DNA of 19,702 nt from CBCPNA01 sp965120415 (lineage in GTDB: Bacteria > Bacillota > Clostridia > Lachnospirales > CAG-274), in assembly GCA_965120415.1 (NCBI GenBank), contig CBCPNA010000011.1, forward strand, positions 1-19,702. Direction: 5' to 3'. A program made the position numbers and the translations under genes. The notes under the pieces were generated by a model. That model searched no databases. It saw only the letters and a program-made list of their open reading frames with translations, and had not been told where the DNA came from. Below, one piece after another: positions 9,155 through 14,478 of this stretch (positions are counted from its first letter, which is position 1; every line of letters starts with the position of its first letter).

Positions 9155-10027
9155 AATAATTTACAAAAAGATGAAACATTAGCGTTTAAAACAAAACAAA
9201 TTATAAACAAATATGACTTTATTTTCAAAAAAAAGTTTGGGCAAAACTTTTTAATAGACGAACATGTTTTAAACAAAATAATAACTTCTGCAAGCCTTAC
9301 AAAAGATGATATTGTTATAGAAATAGGCCCTGGTATAGGGACATTAACATCATTTTTGGCAAAAACTGCAAAAAAGGTTATAGCAGTTGAAATAGATAAA
9401 ACATTAATACCTATTTTGAAAGAAACGCTTATAGATTTTAATAATATAGAAATTATAAACGAAGATATTTTAAAGATAGATATTTTAAAAATTATAAATA
9501 AATATAAAGATAGTAATGTAAAAATAGTTGCAAATTTGCCCTATTATATAACAACTCCCATTATAATCAATATATTAAAAAAAAATATACCTTTAGAATC
9601 TATCACTGTTATGATACAAAAAGAAGTTGCATATAGGATGGGGGCAAAAGTTGGTACAAAAGATTACGGGGCTTTAAGCCTTATTACCCAATATTTTTGT
9701 AAGCCTTATATAGCTGCTAATGTACCTAAAAATTGCTTTATACCACGCCCTAATGTAGATTCGGCGATTATAAATCTTTTTATACTTAAAAAAAGAGAAG
9801 TTTTAGTAAATAATTTGGATTTAATGTTTGATATTATAAAAATTGCATTTTCTAAAAGAAGAAAAACGCTTTTAAACTGTATACACAGCAGTACACAGTT
9901 TGATTTTGATAAACAAAAAATAAAAGAAATATTAAATAAAGTAGGCTTTTCTGAAAATATAAGGGGTGAGAGCCTTTCTTTAAAAGAGTTTGCTATGCTT
10001 TCAGATATTTTGGAAGAGTTTTTATGA
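9152..10027 (+). CDS. rsmA: 16S rRNA (adenine1518-N6/adenine1519-N6)-dimethyltransferase
   Basis: RsmA/KsgA dimethylates two adjacent adenines in the 3' terminal helix of 16S rRNA late in 30S assembly; its loss gives kasugamycin resistance. Motifs, numbered from the proposed start at 9152, are GQNFLID (from ~30), the SAM-binding loop EIGPGIGTLT (~57-66), the acidic VIAVEIDK, the catalytic NLPYY (~128-132), and IPRPNVDSAI and FSKRRKTLL in the C-terminal part. Starting at 9152 gives 291 residues, normal for the family. The first TTG in frame (9356) would delete GQNFLID and the SAM loop and cannot be the real start. It follows alaS directly and is probably on the same transcript. The oddity is the absence of any standard start codon; the rest of the frame looks intact. 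Confidence 0.9.
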   Translation: MNNLQKDETLAFKTKQIINKYDFIFKKKFGQNFLIDEHVLNKIITSASLTKDDIVIEIGPGIGTLTSFLAKTAKKVIAVEIDKTLIPILKETLIDFNNIEIINEDILKIDILKIINKYKDSNVKIVANLPYYITTPIIINILKKNIPLESITVMIQKEVAYRMGAKVGTKDYGALSLITQYFCKPYIAANVPKNCFIPRPNVDSAIINLFILKKREVLVNNLDLMFDIIKIAFSKRRKTLLNCIHSSTQFDFDKQKIKEILNKVGFSENIRGESLSLKEFAMLSDILEEFL

Positions 10028-10055
10028 TTTTTTACGATTTTTTACGATTTTTTAT
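10026..10055 (+). repeat. Three tandem copies of a 10-bp unit at the end of rsmA
   Basis: GATTTTTTAC occurs at 10026-10035 and 10036-10045, and as GATTTTTTAT at 10046-10055. The first copy begins inside the rsmA stop codon. It is a T-rich microsatellite-like repeat without a stem, so it is not an obvious terminator by itself. Confidence 0.8.
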
Positions 10056-10070
10056 AATATTGTAAAAATA

Positions 10071-10079
10071 TGATATAAT
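10071..10079 (+). promoter_or_regulatory. Possible extended -10 promoter for the 26-codon gene
   Basis: TGATATAAT is a TGn-extended perfect -10, but the -35 is weak (TTTATA at 10051-10056, 17-base spacer). A second TATAAT lies at 10120-10125, also with a poor -35. Either could drive the small gene that follows. In this AT-rich DNA a chance match is possible. Confidence 0.45.
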
Positions 10080-10162
10080 TTTGTATTAAAAAATATTAAT
10101 TTACTCAAATTTTCCAGCATATAATATATTAATACTTATGAAAAATATATTAGGAGGAAAAT

Positions 10163-10243
10163 ATGAAAAGTATCATTTTTTTGATTATTTCTATATTAGG
10201 TTGTTATCATTTAGGATATTTTATAGGTAGATTAATATTTTAG
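10163..10243 (+). CDS. Putative 26-residue hydrophobic membrane peptide
   Basis: ATG at 10163 is preceded by a perfect AGGAGG (10152-10157) five bases upstream. The frame encodes 26 residues and ends at TAG. The peptide starts MKS, continues with a hydrophobic IIFLIISILG run, has one Cys and one His near the middle, then an LGYFIGRLIF tail, so it could form a single transmembrane helix. A terminator follows within ~15 bases, so promoter, RBS, frame and terminator form a self-contained mini-gene. Just upstream of the RBS, an AT-only inverted repeat (10122-10130 with 10144-10152) could form a weak hairpin. I do not recognise the peptide. Alternatives are a type I toxin-like peptide, a small membrane-protein partner, or a chance frame behind a good RBS. 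Confidence 0.5.
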   Translation: MKSIIFLIISILGCYHLGYFIGRLIF

Positions 10244-10255
10244 TTTGTATAAATA

Positions 10256-10298
10256 AAAAACACTAAGGGTGCAGACAAGCTACATCTTTAGTGTTTTT
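10256..10298 (+). terminator. Rho-independent terminator, probably bidirectional, after the small peptide gene
   Basis: CACTAAGGGTG (10261-10271) pairs with CATCTTTAGTG (10283-10293), including two G-U pairs, around an 11-base loop. An A-run lies on the left and T5 on the right. Confidence 0.78.
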
Positions 10299-10319
10299 AT
10301 TAATTATATAAAACATTTG

Positions 10320-10468
10320 GATAAAATAAAAACTGCCCAAAAAGGGCAGCTTTTGCTATACATAAAAAGCATAGCGTAAATATAAAATTCATTTAAAATA
10401 AAAAGATTTGCACAAAGCTTGTAAAATATATTAACATAAAAGAGGATATGTTAGCATGAGCTAACTGT
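10320..10468 (-). ncRNA. Candidate operator-controlled small RNA
   Basis: A well-formed minus-strand promoter (10475-10503) and a strong minus-strand terminator (10323-10349) delimit a transcript of about 130-150 nt. The only frames inside are short (14 and 30 codons), and neither ATG has an RBS, so the product is probably an untranslated RNA. Reading in its own direction, it holds an unpaired ATATCCTC stretch near the 5' end, then AT-rich sequence, then a small GCTAT/ATAGC stem and the terminator hairpin. Two operator-like palindromes overlap the promoter and predicted start, which suggests repression by a dimeric regulator. The alternative is the remnant of a lost minus-strand gene that kept its control region and terminator. 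No known RNA family was recognised. Confidence 0.45.
10323..10349 (-). terminator. Minus-strand Rho-independent terminator
   Basis: CTGCCC (10333-10338) and GGGCAG (10344-10349) form a perfect 6-bp stem with a 5-base loop. On the minus strand the stem is followed by TTTTTATTTTA. On the + strand the downstream tail is only CTTTTGCT, so the minus direction is favoured. No minus-strand protein gene lies upstream to account for it. Confidence 0.72.
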
Positions 10469-10493
10469 ACTTATATGTTAGCATAAACTAACT
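10446..10493. promoter_or_regulatory. Tandem operator-like palindromes
   Basis: Two 21-bp direct repeats (10446-10466 and 10473-10493) are 19/21 identical with a 27-bp period. Each is a palindrome: GTTAGC-ATGA-GCTAAC (10450-10465) and GTTAGC-ATAA-ACTAAC (10477-10492). The second covers the -10 and spacer of the minus-strand promoter; the first covers its start region. This is the arrangement expected for a dimeric repressor. The TTAGC...GCTAA half-sites loosely resemble DtxR/MntR-type metalloregulator boxes, but that assignment is from memory and weak. Confidence 0.6.
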
Positions 10494-10503
10494 AATTTGT
10501 CAA
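10475..10503 (-). promoter_or_regulatory. Minus-strand sigma-A promoter of the candidate sRNA
   Basis: Read on the minus strand, a perfect TTGACA (10503-10498), a 17-base spacer and TAACAT (10480-10475, 4/6). The predicted start is near 10468. Confidence 0.55.
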
Positions 10504-10529
10504 TACTTTTTTTAATTTTTTTAAGACTT

Positions 10530-10557
10530 GCACATTTTTTTTATTTAAACATAAAAT
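10530..10557 (+). promoter_or_regulatory. Possible sigma-E-type promoter of sigK
   Basis: CATAAAAT (10550-10557) is close to the CATACAnT -10 of mother-cell sigma-E promoters, with GCACATT (10530-10536) upstream as a poor -35. A sigma-A alternative, TTGCAC (10528-10533) with TAAAAT (10552-10557) and 18-base spacing, uses almost the same bases. The leader to the RBS would be short. Confidence 0.35.
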
Positions 10558-10584
10558 ATAAAGTAGGCTAATGGGGGTGTTTTT

Positions 10585-11256
10585 TTGTTTTTCTCACTTT
10601 TAAATCAATTTTTTATGTTTTCTTATATTTCAAATGAAGTTTTTAAACCACCTTTAACAAAAGAAGAAGAAGAATATTATTTAAAAAAATATAAAGATGG
10701 AGATACAGATGCAAAAAATGTTTTGATAGAAAGAAATTTAAGGCTTGTTGCTCATATTGTTAAAAAATATAGCAACTTTCAAAAAGATAGCGAAGATTTT
10801 ATATCTGTTGGTACAATAGGGCTTATAAAAGGTATAAGCACCTTTAAAAATGAAAAAGGTACAAAGCTTGTAACATATATAGCAAGATGTATAGAAAATG
10901 AAATATTAATGTATATTAGGGCTAATAAAAAGCATAATAGCGACATTTATTTGCAAGACAAAATAGGTACAGATAAAGATGGTAATGAACTTACGCTACA
11001 AGATAAAGTTTCTGACGATAATATGCCTGTAGAAGAAGAAGTTAGCTTAAAAATGCAAATAAAAATTTTATATGAAAAAATATCAAAAATTTTAAAAGAT
11101 AGAGAAAAAACAATTATAGAGCTTAGATATGGGCTTATAGACGGAGAAGAGCTTACACAAAAAGATATAGCAAAAAAGCTTGGCATAAGCAGAAGCTATG
11201 TTTCAAGAATAGAAAAAAGAGCATTAGAAAAACTAGAAAGTGAACTTGATAAATAA
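10585..11256 (+). CDS. sigK: RNA polymerase sporulation sigma factor SigK, intact, with a short N-terminal leader
   Basis: Sigma-K drives late mother-cell transcription (spore coat, mother-cell lysis). The 223-residue protein has region 2 with NLRLVAHIVKKY, SVGTIGLIKGI and ARCIENEILMYIR, and region 4 with the helix-turn-helix LTQKDIAKKLGISRSYVSRIEKRAL. The VAHIVKK and SRSYVSRIEKRAL segments fit SigK better than SigE. A TTG start at 10585 follows GGGGG (10573-10577) by seven bases. The internal ATG at 10615 has no RBS, and an in-frame TAG lies upstream at 10564. Aligned by eye with B. subtilis pro-sigma-K, SYISNEVFKPPL matches the region around the cleavage site, leaving a hydrophobic leader of about 13 residues against 20 in Bacillus. 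No skin-type interruption is present. Confidence 0.93.
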   Translation: MFFSLLNQFFMFSYISNEVFKPPLTKEEEEYYLKKYKDGDTDAKNVLIERNLRLVAHIVKKYSNFQKDSEDFISVGTIGLIKGISTFKNEKGTKLVTYIARCIENEILMYIRANKKHNSDIYLQDKIGTDKDGNELTLQDKVSDDNMPVEEEVSLKMQIKILYEKISKILKDREKTIIELRYGLIDGEELTQKDIAKKLGISRSYVSRIEKRALEKLESELDK

Positions 11257-11262
11257 TATTAT

Positions 11263-11284
11263 GCTATAAAGTTTTCTTTATAGC
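11263..11284. other. Perfect 9-bp stem-loop after sigK
   Basis: GCTATAAAG (11263-11271) and CTTTATAGC (11276-11284) enclose a TTTT loop, starting six bases after the sigK stop. The next bases are TACATAACCCC rather than a T-run, so it is not a standard intrinsic terminator. It may protect the 3' end of the message or be a weak terminator. Confidence 0.55.
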
Positions 11285-11310
11285 TACATAACCCCATCCT
11301 ACAAATATTG

Positions 11311-11339
11311 TTGACTAATAGATTAAAGTTTGTTATTAT
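11311..11339 (+). promoter_or_regulatory. Sigma-A promoter of prmA-rsmE
   Basis: TTGACT (11311-11316), a 17-base spacer and TATTAT (11334-11339). The start of prmA follows ~33 bases later. Confidence 0.72.
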
Positions 11340-11371
11340 AATAAAAGTTTAATGTAAGAAAGGATAAACTT

Positions 11372-12343
11372 ATGTACTGGACTGAAGTCACTATAAATAC
11401 AAAAAGAGAAGGTATAGAAATTATAACAGCAGCCCTTCTTGAGCTTGGTATAAACGGCACCCAAATAGAAGATGATGATGAGCTTAAAGAATATATAACA
11501 AATGAAACAGATCTTTGGGACTATGTTTCAGACGAGCTTTTAAATAAACCAAAAGAAGATACAAAAATAAAATTTTATGTTCCTTATGATATTTACGGTA
11601 ATGAGCTTTTGCTAAATATTAAGCAAAATATAGCAAGCTTAAAGCAAAAAGATTTAAAAATTGATTTAGGTACGCTTTTAATACAGACTAAAGAAAACTT
11701 AAACGATGAAAGCTGGCTTAATGAATGGAAAAAGCATTATAAACCCTTTAATATAGGCAAAAATATAATAATAAAGCCTATATGGGAAGATGTTTTAAAT
11801 AAAGAAAACAAAATTATATTTAATATTAACCCAGGGCATATTTTTGGTACAGGGCTTCATCAGACAACAAGGCTATGTATAGAAAATTTAGAAAAATATG
11901 TAAATCAAAACAGCGTTGTTTTGGATATAGGCTGTGGTACAGGCATTTTATCTATAATATCTATTTTGCTTGGGGCAAAAAAGGCGATAGCTATAGATAT
12001 AGACCAAAATGCAGTAAAAGTTGCCTATGAAAATGCAAAATTAAACAATATTTCTAAAGAAAAGTATCTAGCTTTAAAAGGCGATATTATGCAAGATGAA
12101 AATATTAAAAATAAAATTAACCAAAATAAATATAATATCGTTTTGGCTAACATTATAGCGCCAGTTATTTGCGATATTTGTAGCGATGTTTATACCCTTT
12201 TGGATAAAGAGGGGATATTTATATCTAGCGGTATTATAAAAGACAAGCTAGAAGATGTATATATAGCTCTTAAAAAGGCTAATTTCAAAATAGAACAAAC
12301 TTTTTTTAAAGATGACTGGTGCTGTGTTATTTGTAAAAAATAA
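11372..12343 (+). CDS. prmA: Ribosomal protein L11 methyltransferase
   Basis: Uses SAM to trimethylate ribosomal protein uL11. The 323 residues match the usual length. The N-terminal substrate-recognition domain begins YWTEVTINTKREGIE. The catalytic domain shows NPGHIFGTGLHQTT (~153-166), the SAM-binding DIGCGTGILS (~185-194), the acidic AIDIDQNAVKVAYENAK, and the NIIAPV motif in place of the NPPY of N6-adenine enzymes. An AGAAAGGA-type RBS lies ~9 bases before ATG. It is followed 21 bases later by rsmE, a pairing common in Firmicutes, and probably shares its transcript. Confidence 0.95.
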   Translation: MYWTEVTINTKREGIEIITAALLELGINGTQIEDDDELKEYITNETDLWDYVSDELLNKPKEDTKIKFYVPYDIYGNELLLNIKQNIASLKQKDLKIDLGTLLIQTKENLNDESWLNEWKKHYKPFNIGKNIIIKPIWEDVLNKENKIIFNINPGHIFGTGLHQTTRLCIENLEKYVNQNSVVLDIGCGTGILSIISILLGAKKAIAIDIDQNAVKVAYENAKLNNISKEKYLALKGDIMQDENIKNKINQNKYNIVLANIIAPVICDICSDVYTLLDKEGIFISSGIIKDKLEDVYIALKKANFKIEQTFFKDDWCCVICKK

Positions 12344-12364
12344 ATTATAGAAAGAGAATTTTAT

Positions 12365-13093
12365 ATGTCAAGATTTTTTGTTTCAAAAGAAGAAATAATA
12401 GATGGACAAGTTTTTTTAAAAGATGAAAATTTTAATTATGCTATAAACGTTTTAAGGCTTAAAATAAAAGATAAAATAGATGTTTGCGACGGTAATTGCC
12501 TTGATTATTTATGCGAAATAATAGATATTAAAAAAAATTTAATTACAGCAAAAGTTTTAAACATTTTTAAAAATGAGGCAGAGCCTAATATACAAATAAC
12601 CTTATTTCAAGCTTTAGCAAAAGGCGAAAAGATGGATTTTATTATCCAAAAATGTACAGAAATAGGTGTTGTTAAATTTGTGCCTATGTATACAGAAAGG
12701 ACAATTGTTAAATTAAACGGCAAAGAAGATAAAAAAATAGATAGATATAATAAAATAGCAAAAGAGGCGGCTAAACAATGTAAAAGGGGTAAGGTACCAA
12801 AAGTTTTACCTATTACAACTTTTGAAAATGCATTAAATACAGCTAAACAAAATGACCTAAATATTATACCTTATGAAAATGAAAAAGTTAATAATATAAA
12901 AACTGTTTTAAAAAGCATAAAGCCAGCTAAGATAGGTATTTTTATAGGGGCTGAAGGTGGCTTTTCTGAATATGAAATAGATAAAGCCAAAAAGCAAAAT
13001 ATATCGCCTATAACCCTAGGCAAAAGGATATTAAGGACAGAAACAGCAGGGCTTGTATGTGCTAGTATATTTATCCATGAGCTAGAATTATAG
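12365..13093 (+). CDS. rsmE: 16S rRNA (uracil1498-N3)-methyltransferase
   Basis: RsmE is a SPOUT (trefoil-knot) enzyme that methylates U1498 of 16S rRNA in assembled 30S subunits. The 242 residues match the family. An N-terminal PUA-like part (FVSKEEIIDGQVFLKDENF) precedes the SPOUT domain, with KGEKMDFIIQKCTEIGV, KEAAKQCKRGKVPKV, the knot motif FIGAEGGFSEYEID (~197-210) and LGKRILRTETA. RBS AAAGAGAA lies just upstream of ATG. Second gene of the prmA-rsmE unit. No strong hairpin terminator is seen in the ~110 AT-rich bases that follow. Confidence 0.95.
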   Translation: MSRFFVSKEEIIDGQVFLKDENFNYAINVLRLKIKDKIDVCDGNCLDYLCEIIDIKKNLITAKVLNIFKNEAEPNIQITLFQALAKGEKMDFIIQKCTEIGVVKFVPMYTERTIVKLNGKEDKKIDRYNKIAKEAAKQCKRGKVPKVLPITTFENALNTAKQNDLNIIPYENEKVNNIKTVLKSIKPAKIGIFIGAEGGFSEYEIDKAKKQNISPITLGKRILRTETAGLVCASIFIHELEL

Positions 13094-13156
13094 ATTTTAT
13101 ATGTGTTTTTTGTTATAATTTTTGTTTTTAAAAATATTTTTTATTATATATTTTTT

Positions 13157-13165
13157 TGATATAAT
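13157..13165 (+). promoter_or_regulatory. Possible extended -10 promoter of the YihY-family gene
   Basis: TGATATAAT has a TGn extension and a perfect -10, but the -35 position is only a T-run. Another TATAAT lies at 13114-13119. Confidence 0.45.
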
Positions 13166-13202
13166 ATAAATAAAGTTAAAGACAATCAAATGGTGGATTC
13201 AG

Positions 13203-14027
13203 ATGAAAAAAGTGATACAATTTTTAAAAAATTTTTTAAAAAAAGTCAATGCAAATGAGCTTTTTCTTATATCAAATGCCCTAACATACAAATTAGTGTT
13301 AGCAGTGATACCATTTGTTATATTTTTATTAAGCTTAATTGCCTTTTTTGATATAGAAATGGGAAGTTATATAAAAGATTTAAATATAATTTTGCCAACA
13401 CCTTTATATCAAATACTTAATACAGTTTTAACAGAGGTTTTAGAAACAAAAAGGATAGAGCTTGTTTCTACAAGTTTTATAGCTGCTATTTATAGCATTT
13501 CTAGTGGGTTTAATTCTGTAATAATAGGGCTTAATAAAATTTACGGTAAGCCAAAAAAGAATTTTTTTAAAAGAAGATTAATAAGCATTATTTTTGTATT
13601 TATATTTGCTATTTTAACAAACTTTATATTGTTATTTTTTGTATTTGTAGATTATATAAAATATTTGTTTTTAGAATATACAAAGTTTAATTTATACCAT
13701 TTTTGGGATAGCTTATTCCTTTATATACTTATTATCATAGCCTTATTAATTATTACATTAATTATATACAAAATAGCAATATTTAAAAAATTAAAAATTA
13801 AAAATATTGCACCGGGTGCTTTATTTACAGTCACTTTTTGGCTTATTTTATCAAAACTTTTTAATATTTATATAAATAATTATTCTAAATATTCAAAAGT
13901 ATACGGAAGTATCGGTAGCGTATTTGTTTTAATCATTTGGCTAAATATGATTTCTCTTATATTTTTGCTTGGGGCACAATTAAATGCTATGCTAGAAAAG
14001 CACTTTTATATATCTATTGAAAAATAA
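13203..14027 (+). CDS. yihY: YihY/BrkB-family integral membrane protein
   Basis: The 274 residues suit the YihY/UPF0761 (BrkB-like) family, once mislabelled ribonuclease BN; its biochemical function is unsettled. About six transmembrane helices are visible: ~28-50 (LVLAVIPFVIFLLSLIAFF), ~82-105 (FIAAIYSISSGFNSVIIGL), ~122-150, ~168-192, ~200-222 and ~235-262. The last carries the characteristic GSVFVLIIWLNMISLIFLLG followed by AQLNA. The positively charged N-terminus (KKVIQFLKNFLKK) suggests a cytoplasmic start. RBS GGTGG (13192-13196) lies six bases before ATG. It probably has its own promoter and no obvious functional partner beside it. Confidence 0.9.
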   Translation: MKKVIQFLKNFLKKVNANELFLISNALTYKLVLAVIPFVIFLLSLIAFFDIEMGSYIKDLNIILPTPLYQILNTVLTEVLETKRIELVSTSFIAAIYSISSGFNSVIIGLNKIYGKPKKNFFKRRLISIIFVFIFAILTNFILLFFVFVDYIKYLFLEYTKFNLYHFWDSLFLYILIIIALLIITLIIYKIAIFKKLKIKNIAPGALFTVTFWLILSKLFNIYINNYSKYSKVYGSIGSVFVLIIWLNMISLIFLLGAQLNAMLEKHFYISIEK

Positions 14028-14139
14028 TAAAATTTATGCTAAAATTATATTAGTTATTTAAAATTTTTTATTATTTATTTTATAAAGTGCAAAAGCATAT
14101 TTTAATATATTTAAATATTTTACAATCTGGAGAGATAAA

Positions 14140-14442
14140 ATGAAAAATTTTGAAGAACAACTTGATATTACACAAAACATTAAAATGATAGAAATTCTTA
14201 AATGTCAAATATTAAACAGTGTTGCAGATTTAAACAATAGCCTTTTAAATTGTTTTGAAAATAACGAAATAAAAGATATTTTTGCAGACCTTATTATTAT
14301 TTCTTACATCCTTGCAAATAGGCTATCTATAACACCAGAAGATTTAAAATATAAAATAAATAAAAAATTAAAACTAGGCATATTAGATAACAACAGCTTT
14401 AATACAGACATTAAAGAACTTTTTAAATATTTTAATAATTAA
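14140..14442 (+). CDS. Small MazG-like family protein
   Basis: The 100-residue, largely helical protein resembles the short MazG-like proteins of Clostridia. In its middle, ENNEIKDIFADLIIISYILANRL recalls the acidic helix of all-alpha NTP pyrophosphatases, and an N-terminal DITQNIKMIEILKCQIL segment is shared with the clostridial subgroup. Only part of the acidic metal-binding set is visible, so catalytic activity is uncertain. TGGAGAG lies upstream of ATG. It sits ~36 bases before gdpP and probably shares its transcript. Family call from memory; a structural or regulatory role is possible. Confidence 0.72.
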   Translation: MKNFEEQLDITQNIKMIEILKCQILNSVADLNNSLLNCFENNEIKDIFADLIIISYILANRLSITPEDLKYKINKKLKLGILDNNSFNTDIKELFKYFNN

Positions 14443-14468
14443 ATAAATATTTCTGCTTTTTAAGAAAT

Positions 14469-14472
14469 GAGG
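14469..14472 (+). promoter_or_regulatory. RBS that decides the gdpP start
   Basis: GAGG lies six bases before ATG at 14479. An in-frame ATG at 14467 overlaps this RBS and has none of its own, so 14479 is preferred. Confidence 0.65.
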
Positions 14473-14478
14473 TTGATT

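Noticed and set aside
9356..10027. rsmA starting at TTG 9356
   Set aside because: This would remove the conserved GQNFLID and SAM-binding EIGPGIG segments that are in frame upstream, and no RBS precedes it.
10391..10480. Minus-strand 14- and 30-codon frames inside the candidate sRNA
   Set aside because: Neither ATG is preceded by a ribosome binding site, and the longer frame runs through the terminator hairpin.
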